A stretch of DNA of 64,000 nucleotides from Methylobacterium sp. DB0501 (GCF_011043735.1 NZ_JAAKGV010000007.1:232862-296861); one strand, 5' to 3'; shown: positions 29,281 through 38,319, counted from the stretch's first letter. Program-made: numbers and translations. The notes: generated by a model from the sequence alone, not told the origin.

Positions 29281-29395
29281 TCTCATCTCATGCGAAACCC
29301 GACCGATTGCCTCGCAATGCGGATTTCGGCTTCGCTCAGGCGACGCGCGGGCTTGCGATCCGACATCCGGAGGAAATCGTCCGGATGTCGGATCA
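29281..29395. repeat. REP-like element, copy A, with 14-bp inverted repeat
   Basis: A core at 29312-29350 (ATGCGGATTTCGGCTTCGC region) matches a second copy at 56297-56332 at nearly all positions apart from a 3-base indel. It is followed by a perfect 14-bp inverted repeat (29357-29370 and 29381-29394; GATCCGACATCCGG) that runs into the LprI-like stop codon. Both copies sit just beyond the 3' end of a minus-strand gene in the same relative orientation. Confidence 0.65.
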
Positions 29396-29851
29396 TCGCG
29401 GGTGGTCCCGCAACTCGTCGATCCGCGCTGCGAGGAGGCGAATCTTGCACGCCGAGGCGAGCTGTCCCGCCGCCGAGCCGCCATGGTAGTCGAAGTCGTA
29501 GAGGCTGTCGCAGTGGTGCCGGAAATACTCCTCCCAGGCTCCTTGCGCGGCGAGGAAGGCCTTGCGCCAGTTCTCGGCATCCTCGCGACCGGCCAAGCTG
29601 CCGGGACTCGGCGCACGGGTGGCGACCGCCGCGATGGCGGCGAGCTTGCGCTCCACTGCCCCGTCGAGCCGCGCACGCAGCGCCTTGGCGGCCTCGTCGA
29701 GGCACGCCCCCTTTCGATACTCCGGCAGCCCCCTGCCGCTGCACGGGCGGATCGCCGCCGCGGCGGAGACGGGCTTGCCGTCCGGCGTCCCGGCTGCTGC
29801 AGACATCGCCGCCGCGAGGAGGAGCGCCATCGCACAAGAGGTCCGCTTCAT
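29393..29851 (-). CDS. LprI/DUF1311-like periplasmic protein
   Basis: A 152-residue exported protein with a signal peptide (MKRTSCAMALLLAAAMSAAAG). The mature part resembles the LprI (DUF1311) fold, known in part as lysozyme-inhibitor-like: CLDEAAKALRARLDGAVE, AENWRKAFLAAQGAWEEYF, HHCDSLYDF and GQLASACKIRLLAARIDEL, with conserved Cys. The ATG at 29851 is used. The small membrane-protein gene ends 10 bases upstream, so mucR, that gene and this one may form one transcript. Confidence 0.75.
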   Translation of the reverse strand: MKRTSCAMALLLAAAMSAAAGTPDGKPVSAAAAIRPCSGRGLPEYRKGACLDEAAKALRARLDGAVERKLAAIAAVATRAPSPGSLAGREDAENWRKAFLAAQGAWEEYFRHHCDSLYDFDYHGGSAAGQLASACKIRLLAARIDELRDHPR

Positions 29852-29861
29852 CGGGTCCGCG

Positions 29862-30023
29862 TCATCCGAGCCAACTCCCCGCGAGCCAGTTCCCCAGCAG
29901 GTCGCCGCCGGCCAGCGCCACGCCGACCGCCGCGATGGCTGCTCCGGTCAGGAGCAGCAGCACCTGCTCGCGCGACGGCAGGCGCCGTCCGCGCGTCCGC
30001 CGCCAGGGATTGGCAAGCCCCAT
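29862..30023 (-). CDS. small single-span membrane protein
   Basis: A 53-residue reading frame starting ATG at 30023, 15 bases after the mucR stop. The basic N-terminus (NPWRRTRGRRLPSREQ) is followed by one hydrophobic helix (VLLLLTGAAIAAVGVALAGG) and a Trp-containing tail (GNWLAGSWLG), obeying the positive-inside rule. A GGAGG abuts the start codon with almost no spacer, so translation may be coupled to mucR. No family is recognised. Confidence 0.5.
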   Translation of the reverse strand: MGLANPWRRTRGRRLPSREQVLLLLTGAAIAAVGVALAGGDLLGNWLAGSWLG

Positions 30024-30038
30024 CCTCCGCGCCCCGGC

Positions 30039-30605
30039 CTACTCGGCCGCGGCTTTGCGCGCACGCCGACGGGGTGCCGGCTTGTCCTGCGCCGCGGGCT
30101 CGTCTTGCCGGGACTTGTCTTGGAAGGACTCGTCTTCCACCGGCTCCGCCGCCGCGGCCTGGACCTCCTCGATCTGCGCTGCGGCCGCGGCCGTGTCGCG
30201 CCGCCGCTGGCCGAGCCCCAGGCTCTTGGCCAAGGCCGAGCGCTGGGCGGCGTAGCTCGCCGCAACCATCGGGTAATCGTGCGGCAAGCCGAACTTCTGA
30301 CGGTACTCGGCGGGCGTGAGGCCCTGCGAGGTCAGGTGGCGCTTCAGCGAGCGATAGGGCTTGCCGTCGATGAAGCTGATCAGATGGTCGGACGTGACCG
30401 ACTTTCGAATCTGCGCCGGGGTCGCCCGGGTCTCCTCGACCGCCTGCGCCGCCGGTTGGCCGAGCGCCGCCAGGGAGGCGTGGACCGACGCGATCAGGGC
30501 CGGCAGCTCCGCGACCTGAACATTGTTGTTCGCGACATAGGACGAGACGATGTCGGCCGCGAGGCCGACGAACTCAGATGGCTGCTCCAGGTTGACGTCC
30601 GACAC
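30039..30605 (-). CDS. mucR: MucR/Ros-family transcriptional regulator
   Basis: A 188-residue MucR-type regulator with an extended basic C-terminus. The oligomerisation half (EFVGLAADIVSSYVANNNVQ, then LPALIASVHASLAAL) precedes the zinc-finger-like region IRKSVTSDHLISFIDGKPYR, LKRHLTSQGLTPAEYRQKFG and LPHDYPMVAASYAA. The usual first Cys of the MucR finger is replaced by Ser in SVTSDHL. MucR proteins are H-NS-like silencers of AT-rich promoters that control exopolysaccharide genes in rhizobia. The GTG at 30605 is favoured; an ATG at 30656 is possible. It could act on the capsule locus downstream. Confidence 0.9.
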   Translation of the reverse strand: MSDVNLEQPSEFVGLAADIVSSYVANNNVQVAELPALIASVHASLAALGQPAAQAVEETRATPAQIRKSVTSDHLISFIDGKPYRSLKRHLTSQGLTPAEYRQKFGLPHDYPMVAASYAAQRSALAKSLGLGQRRRDTAAAAAQIEEVQAAAAEPVEDESFQDKSRQDEPAAQDKPAPRRRARKAAAE

Positions 30606-31094
30606 GAGGTTCCATCCCGATTGAACAACCCGGCACGATCCGAGTCGTCCCGACATATCGGGTGGATCGCGCTTCCATCAAGTGAAACAGGCTCGTCTCC
30701 AAGGAAAACTTGTGTATCGCGGGCGGCCTCTGGTTCTTCCCGGCCGGTCTTCCCCGGCACGCGGACGGTCGCGCCGCTGGTCACGCGCCGCGCCCTCCGC
30801 CTGCTGCACCGCAGCGGCTCCTGCTTCAGCCTTCGCAATCGGGCGGCGAAACGCGCTCGCCCGACCGCCGGCCCGGCGAAATCTTTCCGGCGATCGGCCC
30901 GTGGCCGGAGCGACTCCACGGCGTCCCGTGCCCGACCCGCCGCGGCAGCGACGCGTGATGCTTGCGTGACACGGCCTCGCAAGAAGGCCTTGACCGGATC
31001 GGCGAACCCGCCTATCTCCACCGCACCCGAGGCGGTGACGCGACACACCGGGCGGACGGATCGCTCCTCTGCTCCATCGCATGCAACGCTTCGT
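30606..31094. other. intergenic region upstream of mucR and tRNA-Gln
   Basis: About 490 bases without a convincing gene. It should hold the mucR promoter (MucR usually represses itself) and the tRNA-Gln promoter. Reading frames across it are Arg-rich and lack family features. Confidence 0.45.
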
Positions 31095-31168
31095 TGGGGG
31101 ATAGTTTAACGGTAGAACAGCGGACTCTGACTCCGTTAGTCGTGGTTCGAATCCACGTCCCCCAGCCA
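31095..31168 (+). tRNA. tRNA-Gln (anticodon CTG)
   Basis: A complete cloverleaf: acceptor TGGGGGA pairs with TCCCCCA, the anticodon stem GCGGA/TCCGT holds loop CTCTGAC with anticodon CTG, the T-arm is GTGGTTCGAATCCAC, and the 3' CCA is encoded. The integrase stump begins 74 bases downstream, so this tRNA was probably the attachment site of a lost element. Confidence 0.95.
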
Positions 31169-31241
31169 CCTTAATCTTCGGGCACTTAGCGCAAGATCTT
31201 CAATCGGCGTGGTGAGCGGTTTCACAAACCTGCCCGCGCGG

Positions 31242-31540
31242 TTAGACAATTCCCTCGCGCTTCCCGTTCTCCTTATCCAGCGTGGTCACCACGCCGCGCA
31301 GCTTCGGCTCCAGATCGGCCTCCCGCGAGTCATGCTCCACCATGACCTCGGTCTCCTGGCCGAGCATGTCGGCGATCGTGCACGTGTCGAAGCCGAGCCG
31401 ACGCATCTGCGTCGCCGCGGTGTGGCGCAAGCCGTGGAAGGTGAGCCCGTCCGCCACCCGGCCCACGGCCTCCAGCGATCGGCTCAGCCGGAAGAACGAG
31501 CCGCGAAGGCCGGTTTCGGCCCAGGGCCGGGCTGCCCGCG
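31242..31540 (-). pseudogene. tyrosine-recombinase C-terminal fragment, catalytic Tyr lost
   Basis: Only about the last 95 residues of a phage-type integrase remain. LTFHGLRHTAATQMRRLG carries the catalytic Arg-His pair (HGLRH). The usual HYSR active-site tyrosine step appears as EHDSREADL, so Tyr is replaced by Asp. The frame remains open upstream but turns to unrelated sequence, and no N-terminal domain is present. The product would be inactive. It lies 74 bases from tRNA-Gln and marks an old integration. Confidence 0.75.
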
Positions 31541-31767
31541 GCTGTCGATCGGCAAGGTCAGAACCGGGGCAATCCCAATCCCAGACAGCGCCTATTCGAC
31601 GAAGCCGCGGCCGGAGAACAAGATCGATGGGCTGGCGGCGCATATGATGGCCCTTTCCCGGTTCATGGCGGGCGAGGAGACCGGGATTGGACGAGGTCTC
31701 GTCGAATTTTGATCGCCCAACCTCGCGGATATGCGCTTCTCCATCTGGAGAAATCAGGCATTGATAT

Positions 31768-33246
31768 TCATGCAATAGCCTGGGAAACCGTGCGCAATTG
31801 CCGTGTTGCCTGATCAACCTGCGCAACGGCCCCAGCAATCGTGCTCACGCCTGCGGCAATCTGTTCGGTCCCACGGGACGCCGTCTGCATCGAGCCTGAC
31901 ATCTCCCGCGTGACGACAGCCTGTTCCTCGACGGCGGCCGCGATCGCCGCGGAGACATCGTTCAACTGTCTGATCGTCTCCTGGATCGTACCGATCGCAG
32001 AGACCGCTTCGCCCGTTGCCGCGCGGGTGTTGTTGATCTGGGCCCGGATCTCGTCGGTTGCTCGTGCCGTCTGGCCGGCCAGGGCCTTCACCTCGGCGGC
32101 GACGACGGAGAAGCCCTTTCCCGCCGAGCCGGCCCGGGCTGCCTCGATGGTCGCGTTGAGCGCCAGCAGGTTCGTCTGTTCGGCGATGGTCTGGATCAAG
32201 CTGACGACCTCTCCAATCGCGTTGGCCTGGCGACTCAGGCCGGCGACGATCGCGCTGGTGTTTTGCGCTTGTGTCACGGCCGCTTGCGATATCGTCGCGG
32301 CATGAGTGACTTGATGGCTGATCTCGGCGACCGAAGCGGCTAGTTCCTCGGCTCCAGCCGCCACGGCCTGAATGTCGCCTGAGACACGCGCGACGGCGCT
32401 GGCGGCTTGGCCGCTCTGTTCGGTGACGCCGCTCACCGCGTCGCCTATGATGGTGAGGTCGCCGGCAATCGCGCGGCCCGCCTCGGCGCGGCGCTGCCGC
32501 TCACTAACCTGGGCGGTGACGTCGGTGGCGAACTTCACGACACGGACGACCCGTCCCTGTTCATCGAAGATGGGGTTGTAGGTCGCCTGTATCCAGACCT
32601 CGCGCCGATCCTTGCCGAGTCGCCGATATTCGGCCGCTTGGAACTCGCCCGCTCTCAGGGCTGCCCAAAATGCCCGATAAGCGGCTGTTTCCCACTCGCT
32701 GGGATCGACAAATACCCGATGATGTTGTCTACGAACGTCCTCAAGTTGGTAGCCGAGGGCATCGAGGAAGTTCCGGTTCGCATGCTCGATCGTACCATCA
32801 GGCGTGAACGTAATCACGGCCTGGGAGCGATCGAGGGCGTCCAACCGTCTTTCCGCATCGAGCGCGCGCTGCCTCAAGGCGGAAATATCGGTCCAGAGAC
32901 CGATAATTTTGACAATGCGCCCGCCCCGCCCTCGGACAGGATTGTAACTCGCCTGGAGCCATACTTCGCGACCGTCCCTGACGGCGAGTGGAAATTCCAC
33001 CCTCTGCGGGACCCCCATTCGCAAGTGATCCCATAACGACTGGTATTCGGCACTATCTCTCATGCCAATCGGCACGAATATGTGATGGTTCATGCCCACC
33101 ACATCCGTCAACTGATATCCTGCCATGTCCAAGAAAACTTTGTTCCCGGACAGGATCGTTCCATCGATCGCACACTCGATGATCGCCTGAGAAATCTCGA
33201 TTGCACGGAGCGCCGCAGGCGCAGCAAAATTGCCAAATCTAAACAT
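31768..33246 (-). CDS. soluble PAS-PAS methyl-accepting chemotaxis protein
   Basis: A 492-residue chemoreceptor without membrane helices. Two PAS/PAC domains (about 15-130 and 135-255, with [19 protein letters not shown] and [19 protein letters not shown]) are followed by a methyl-accepting signalling domain. Its hairpin tip is recognisable in [20 protein letters not shown] and [21 protein letters not shown] inputs suggest redox or energy taxis. The gene sits inside the decayed island with no other che gene nearby. The start is the ATG at 33246. Confidence 0.92.
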   Translation of the reverse strand: MFRFGNFAAPAALRAIEISQAIIECAIDGTILSGNKVFLDMAGYQLTDVVGMNHHIFVPIGMRDSAEYQSLWDHLRMGVPQRVEFPLAVRDGREVWLQASYNPVRGRGGRIVKIIGLWTDISALRQRALDAERRLDALDRSQAVITFTPDGTIEHANRNFLDALGYQLEDVRRQHHRVFVDPSEWETAAYRAFWAALRAGEFQAAEYRRLGKDRREVWIQATYNPIFDEQGRVVRVVKFATDVTAQVSERQRRAEAGRAIAGDLTIIGDAVSGVTEQSGQAASAVARVSGDIQAVAAGAEELAASVAEISHQVTHAATISQAAVTQAQNTSAIVAGLSRQANAIGEVVSLIQTIAEQTNLLALNATIEAARAGSAGKGFSVVAAEVKALAGQTARATDEIRAQINNTRAATGEAVSAIGTIQETIRQLNDVSAAIAAAVEEQAVVTREMSGSMQTASRGTEQIAAGVSTIAGAVAQVDQATRQLRTVSQAIA

Positions 33247-33449
33247 CGTGCCGCCTCTATCCCGGTGTTTGTTGCAGCAGAGATCGGCGCCTGAGCTCGC
33301 TGCAATCGAATGGCATAATACATATTTAATGGTAATAAAATAATTTAAGATTTATCGACCTAAATATGATATCGGGCTGCGCAATTATTATAAGGATCTA
33401 TCCTCGCTGTAGAGATTCTGGCACTCACCCCATGATTTTTAATCTGGGA

Positions 33450-34439
33450 TCAGACACATTGTCGTCGCGTTTCCGACGGCGTGCGGTTGAAGCGCTTGCG
33501 GTACCGTTGGGTGAAATCGCTGACATGCACGAAGCCCCAGCGGCGGGCCACCTCGGCGATCGACAGGTCCATGCTGTCTTGAGACTGCAGATCCCCATGG
33601 ACGCGCTGCAGACGTCTCTCGACGATGAAGCTCAGAGGCGTCGTTCCCAGTTCGCGCTTGAAGGAATTCTGGAGTGCGCGCACGCTGACGCCTGCCGCCG
33701 CCGCAATATCGGCCAGCCGCATGGGTTGTGCGATTTGGGCGTCGATGTATTCCATGGCCCTGCGCAGCTGTTCTGACGACGCGCCATGACGATAAGTCGT
33801 CGGCGCAGATCGCCGGCGAGGCCAGCACGATAGAAGCTGATAGCTGACAATCTCGTCTAGCAAATTAAAAAATAGATCACTTGCCGGATCCACCTGTCGC
33901 AATCGCTTATGAATCTGACGAAAGCACATCAAGAATGATTGCATCGGGAGATTGTCGATAGGGGCGACGGGATCCAGTTGAGGAAAGCTGCCGCCCTCCG
34001 TATCGTCGAGCGCCTGATGGCTGGCCAGGAGAGCGGATCGCGTGATCGTTCCGCTCATCGCGGCAAAATTGGCTGATGCCTCTTCGTTGCGCATATCCTC
34101 GAAGGCAACGAACATGGCATAGCCAGGATATCCAAGATGCTCTCCGCTTTGGCTCCGGCGTGTCATGCTGCCGCTGGTCACAAAGCGGATCGTAAACAGA
34201 TCAGCTTCCAGCTTCGGCACGGTGATAAAGCCTGTCGTTGATTGCGTGAGCCACAGGCTCATCGATCGACTTTGGCCACCCTCCACCGTGAGATGCGGCT
34301 TCGTCTTGCGAACAGCTTGGAAATCAACCGCGATGCCGCCATGCTCATTGAGTATTTCAAAAGCACGCGCGGTATGCACTTGATGGGAAAAAAACGACTG
34401 GGGCCGCCAGGGGATGGACCTGCCCGTTCTTTCCGACAT
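33450..34439 (-). CDS. AraC-family transcriptional regulator
   Basis: A 329-residue regulator. The C-terminal two helix-turn-helix AraC domain is clear: QLRRAMEYIDAQIAQPMRL, AAAAGVSVRALQNSFKRELG, and IAEVARRWGFVHVSDFTQRY. The N-terminal 200 residues resemble the cupin-like ligand domain of AraC/AraS relatives. GC is lower than in flanking core genes. The ligand and targets are unknown. The gene is divergent from the AT-rich gap that leads to the portal remnant. Confidence 0.88.
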   Translation of the reverse strand: MSERTGRSIPWRPQSFFSHQVHTARAFEILNEHGGIAVDFQAVRKTKPHLTVEGGQSRSMSLWLTQSTTGFITVPKLEADLFTIRFVTSGSMTRRSQSGEHLGYPGYAMFVAFEDMRNEEASANFAAMSGTITRSALLASHQALDDTEGGSFPQLDPVAPIDNLPMQSFLMCFRQIHKRLRQVDPASDLFFNLLDEIVSYQLLSCWPRRRSAPTTYRHGASSEQLRRAMEYIDAQIAQPMRLADIAAAAGVSVRALQNSFKRELGTTPLSFIVERRLQRVHGDLQSQDSMDLSIAEVARRWGFVHVSDFTQRYRKRFNRTPSETRRQCV

Positions 34440-34925
34440 CTGGATCGATCATCCACAAGAAATGCTATCGTCTGGTGTCGGGATTAACACGATGTGAAGA
34501 AATGAGTCAAGGTATTACAGCGTAACTTGCTGAAATAGCTTGATTTACTGAGACGCAGAATTTTTCATAATTCTATATTCTGCTAAAATGTCATTTATTG
34601 ATATATAAAATTTAGTGTGATTTGGCTATCATAAATATATAACCGTTACATCAATATTATTGCACCACGTTATGTATAAGTAAAAACTTAATACGTCATG
34701 CCTGTTATAATTATATCTGGAGAAATATAATGCAAAAAATAGATATAATTGAAAATATGTTATATTAGAAATAAATTTTATATTGCTATAGCAGTATTCA
34801 TATTGGCAGAATTATTTGCCGAATTCTGGGAAAATCGACAGGGTGCTTTTCTCATTCCTGACCGGAGCCCCCATGCCCTTTTGGCCTCATCCCGCGCGGC
34901 CGCCCGGATGTGCCTGGAGCCCACC
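34440..34925. other. AT-rich gap within the decayed island
   Basis: About 490 bases with GC far below the rest of the window, rich in runs such as TATATAAAATTT. No gene is supported. It may be foreign DNA or a large regulatory region and is a natural target for MucR/H-NS-type silencing. Confidence 0.6.
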
Positions 34926-35262
34926 ATGTCAGCCGCGACCGCCCTCCTCTCCTCCGGCGCGGAGGCTTGGAACGCCATTCTCCCCGGCGGGCTGGCCGGC
35001 ACGGTCTCGCCCGCCCCCGCCATGCGCCACGCTGCGGTCTATCGCTGCGTCTCGATCATCGCCTTCGCGGCCGCCATGCTGCCGCTCAAGACCGACCGCG
35101 AGCTGGACGACGGCGACCGCGAGCCGAGCCTCGACCACCCCGCCGCCGACCCGCTGCGCATCCGCTCCAATCCACGCTTAAGCCGCATCTCTGGCTGCGC
35201 ACCACGCTCGCCCAGATGCTCCTGCGCGGCACCACCGTGACCGGGTACGGCGTGGGCCAGCC
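34926..35262 (+). pseudogene. phage portal protein fragment (frameshifted)
   Basis: The reading frame from ATG 34926 resembles the start of an HK97-type portal protein: APAMRHAAVYRCVSIIAFAA, then MLPLKTDREL, and HPAADPLRIRSNP. Near 35175 the similarity passes to another frame (PHLWLRTTLAQMLLRGTTVTG), showing a frameshift, and it then ends. No capsid or terminase gene accompanies it. It is a remnant of a lost prophage. Confidence 0.6.
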
Positions 35263-35411
35263 GATCCAGACGGCGATGTTGATGCAATCGGGGTTTCATG
35301 TCTCAGCGGTGCGTGTGCCCTGTGACGAGCCGGCCGCTCCTGAGCCGAAGCGGGCGGGAAGCGGCGTCTCACGACACTCCCGTCATGCTGGCCTGCATCG
35401 CAGTCGAACGT

Positions 35412-36095
35412 TCAGTGATTCGCGGCATAATGCCTGGCATTCGCATAGCTGTGCTCGGTCGCGAGGATTGACGCAATGCGCTCCTCGTCGAAATCGATGT
35501 TTAGAAATTCGAACATGTTGATCATTTTGTCTGAAATATGCGTGATTTCACTATAGTCTATCTCGTATATCGGCAGATCTATAGACCTGACGGTCTTATA
35601 GAAATGTGATGCAGATTCCGAAAAAGTATCGAAATCCATGTCGTCCGCATTGAGCCATGCCCGCTTCTGCGACTCATAAATATCCTGAATATCTCTAGTG
35701 AGGAAAACAAATTTTACGTCGCCTAGTAGCAAGATCAGAAAATGCATGTACTCATCGAGGGAGACATCTCCCAAATCTGCAGGCGTCCAGCGAATTTCCT
35801 TGAAGCCGGCGACCGTCGTGCCTTTGGGAAACGCGAGTTGGTCCTCGAATGTTTTCCGAGCGTCGGCAATGAAGCGGTCCGGGCTGAAAGAGTAGCCGCC
35901 GTACCAGGGATGCGTCGGTAGCACAGCTTCATCGCTGTTGGACTTCGCGTGGCATATGGCGCGGTAGGACTGATAAAGGCCCAACAGGAAGTTGCCGTTC
36001 TCGCCCCGAATGCAGCAGCCGCTGGCGCCGTTGAGCAATCCCTGAAGCAGCGTAGATCCAGAGCGCCCTAATGTACAAACTATGATGTACTTCAT
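35412..36095 (-). CDS. sulfotransferase-family protein, low GC
   Basis: A 227-residue protein beginning YIIVCTLGRSGSTLLQGLLN, the PAPS 5'-phosphosulfate loop of sulfotransferases. A later VKFVFLTRDIQDIYESQKRA matches the 3'-phosphate motif (RD..). The rest is shorter than usual but intact. The GC content is clearly below neighbouring genes, with AT-rich flanks, suggesting recent gain. Relatives transfer sulfate to sugars or lipids; a role in decorating the capsule made downstream is only a possibility. The start is the ATG at 36095. Confidence 0.8.
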   Translation of the reverse strand: MKYIIVCTLGRSGSTLLQGLLNGASGCCIRGENGNFLLGLYQSYRAICHAKSNSDEAVLPTHPWYGGYSFSPDRFIADARKTFEDQLAFPKGTTVAGFKEIRWTPADLGDVSLDEYMHFLILLLGDVKFVFLTRDIQDIYESQKRAWLNADDMDFDTFSESASHFYKTVRSIDLPIYEIDYSEITHISDKMINMFEFLNIDFDEERIASILATEHSYANARHYAANH

Positions 36096-37044
36096 AATTC
36101 CTCCAGCCTGATGGGCTTCTGTATCCTCATGATGAGCTGTGCGTGCAGTATATGAAGCGACATAGCCTGAAATTTATGGGATAAAAAGCGTATCGATGCA
36201 AGCTTGCGGGCGGGCTTCATGCAGGAATAACCTCGGAATTGTTTGGATTGACAATTATAAGAGACGCAAAACCGAAATTTTGCGTTCGATATTATCGGGA
36301 TTTGTCGGGATTATCGATGTAGGCGAGGCCCGGTAGTTATGATGAAGCGGAGAAAAGAATGGCCTTGTCGCGGATCCGGCGACGAGCCGAGGCGGCAGGA
36401 CGCTACGCGAGCGCAGCAACGGGGATCCGGTGGAGAGGAGTTTCCGGCGGAAGACCCTTGATGCGCACTGTGCGTGTAATGATTCTGCATTCAGCCGAGG
36501 CGCGTGCGCCTCGCCGGTGCCGACGGAATTCTGCACTTGCCAGTGAGAAGCAGTCGGGGGTCAGCCGATAGTTCGATAGCTGGCGCAACGCAGGGCTGTA
36601 CGCTTTTCTTGTCTGCTTTGTAACGACGATGCTTTCGGCATAAGCCGATCGGTAGCACGAATGCTCCTGACGCATGCCTGCCCCACTGGGAACGCGCATC
36701 GATTCGGTCGTGCGCCGACTGTTCCCTCTCCGTGCAGCGCGCGACGGATGCACGTGACCGGGATCCGGGTTTCGACGGGGCCGCGCATCGCGCTTCAGCT
36801 CTCGTCCGGATGGTCTAAGCCGGAGCGCTCCGAGCTGGCAGGAACTTGGAGCGTAGGGGACCCCCGCCGACTTCCGAAGGCGACGTGATTGGGCACGGCG
36901 TCCGGTTTCTCCGTCGCCGGTAGAGGCCGTCCTTCACTCTGACGACGCCTTTCCAGCGGCGCGAGACGATACAGGGCGTGAGTCAGGCGATCGACGCGAA
37001 GACAGGCCTGTCTCGATCGAAGAAGAAGATTGCGGAGGACGAAG
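36096..37044. other. gene-poor region at the island's right edge
   Basis: About 950 bases in which I see no convincing gene. Reading frames are short, start-poor and Arg/Ser-rich on both strands. GC rises from low near the sulfotransferase to the genome norm after about 36,350, which probably marks the edge of acquired DNA. Confidence 0.5.
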
Positions 37045-37329
37045 ATGCACCCGCTCATCGTGCCGCTGGCAGCACTGGCGATGCTTGTCTCTGCGGGACA
37101 GGCCTTCGCGCGCTGTCCGCTCTATCTGCCGATGCGGATCGGCCCGACCACCGGAAATCCCGAGAAGGACACAATCGGCCTGTTCTGCGCCCAGCCCGAA
37201 CCGGACCTGCCGGCCGCGCCCACGGGCGGCACCCGGCCCTCGGCGCGGGTGGGAGCACCGACGGGCGAGGCCGAGAAGGACAGCGTGGGATTCATCGCTG
37301 CCCCGGCCGCAACCCAGGCCACGCGGTAG
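37045..37329 (+). CDS. small secreted protein with internal duplication
   Basis: A 94-residue exported protein. The signal peptide LIVPLAALAMLVSAGQAFA is followed by a mature region with two related units: RIGPTTGNPEKDTIGLF and RVGAPTGEAEKDSVGFI, separated by a Pro-rich linker. Two Cys flank the first unit. The ATG at 37045 lies behind GGAGGACGAAG; an in-frame TTG at 37030 is less likely. No family is recognised. Confidence 0.7.
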   Translation: MHPLIVPLAALAMLVSAGQAFARCPLYLPMRIGPTTGNPEKDTIGLFCAQPEPDLPAAPTGGTRPSARVGAPTGEAEKDSVGFIAAPAATQATR

Positions 37330-37397
37330 TCGGCAAGGAGCCGGCCAAGGTTGTCTGAAAGGACGACCGGTGGAATGGGCAGCCGCTCCCCTCCCGC

Positions 37398-37604
37398 TCA
37401 GCCTTCCGCCGCCCTCAGCGAGTGGGCGCAGGCGCCGAGAATTGCCCGGGCTTCCGCCGGATAATCGTCCTGCAGCACGGCTTCGAGGGCGCCGACGGTC
37501 TCGGCCAGGAGGGCCTCGCCGTCGGCGACGCCCTGCTTGTGCAGCGCCACCGCGAGCGCGGTCGCCAGGGTGGCGAAGGCGACACCCACATCCTGCTCGG
37601 TCAT
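37398..37604 (-). CDS. hypothetical small helical protein
   Basis: A 68-residue helix-prone protein (GVAFATLATALAVALHKQG, then EALLAETVGALEAVL) without signal or Cys. The ATG at 37604 has GAGGATC upstream. No family is recognised; it lies between the secreted protein gene and the tRNA-Val pair. Confidence 0.55.
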   Translation of the reverse strand: MTEQDVGVAFATLATALAVALHKQGVADGEALLAETVGALEAVLQDDYPAEARAILGACAHSLRAAEG

Positions 37605-37698
37605 GAGAGAGATCCTCGTCGTCGAGGGCCGGACGCTCGACGGGTCGCCCGGAGCCGGTCCGGCACCGCCCGGTCATCCTGACACCCGGAAGCAGCGA

Positions 37699-37773
<75 letters not shown>

Positions 37774-37908
37774 CTCGATCCGCATGCATCGCCGGCGGAT
37801 ATCGGTCAATAACCCTCGAAACGGAGGGTGTCCTGGTCTTCATGGTCTCCGGATCCTTCGATCCGGTTCCGCTCCGCTGGGGAAACCCCCTGACATCCGG
37901 AGAGGAGA

Positions 37909-37983
<75 letters not shown>

Positions 37984-38319
37984 TCGGTGCCGCGTGGCGC
38001 GGCGCCGGTGTGAGAGGGCGTATAGAGGCAGTTGCCGCGAGTGACAAGCCGGTTCCTGCGCCAACTCGGTTTTGCCGGCGGCACGCCGCGAACGGTACCC
38101 TTCCCGCTGCCCGGCACCCGTCGGCCCTGCGGGCGACGGACCGGACCGGCCGATGAGCCGACCGATCAGCCGACCGATCAGCCGACCCTTGCCAGCCGCT
38201 CCGCCCCCCTGCTACACGTCCGCCCACGATATGCGTTATAAATCATTGATTTCATTGAAGATGCGGCGCCTGGTCGGTGCCGGTCGCCGGCCAGGCGGCA
38301 TCGTGAGGCGCGAGGACCG
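37984..38319. other. intergenic region before the capsule locus
   Basis: About 336 bases without a gene. It includes a 12-bp tandem repeat (see separate entry) and a GC dip at 38,230-38,260 (GCGTTATAAATCATTGATTTC) that may hold the promoter for tRNA-Val (leftward) or the GT2 gene (rightward). Confidence 0.45.
38152..38187. repeat. 12-bp tandem repeat, three units
   Basis: GATGAGCCGACC, GATCAGCCGACC, GATCAGCCGACC: three adjacent 12-base units, the last two identical. It lies in the leader region between tRNA-Val and the GT2 gene. Confidence 0.8.

Noticed and set aside
30494..31048. A 184-residue minus-strand frame upstream of mucR.
   Set aside because: It overlaps mucR in another frame and has random-like composition; the region is better seen as promoter DNA.
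35262..35411. Continuation of the portal gene toward the sulfotransferase.
   Set aside because: After about 35,262 no frame keeps portal similarity; the rest looks like degraded DNA.
36359..36753. Short open frames in the gene-poor region on both strands.
   Set aside because: They lack good ribosome-binding sites and family features, and their Arg/Ser-rich composition is typical of non-coding high-GC DNA.
31160..37000. A second attachment site matching the tRNA-Gln 3' end.
   Set aside because: By eye no repeat of the tRNA 3' sequence was found within the window to the right, so island borders cannot be set.
38152..38187. Possible small CRISPR-like array.
   Set aside because: Units are only 12 bases, adjacent with no spacers, and no cas gene is present.
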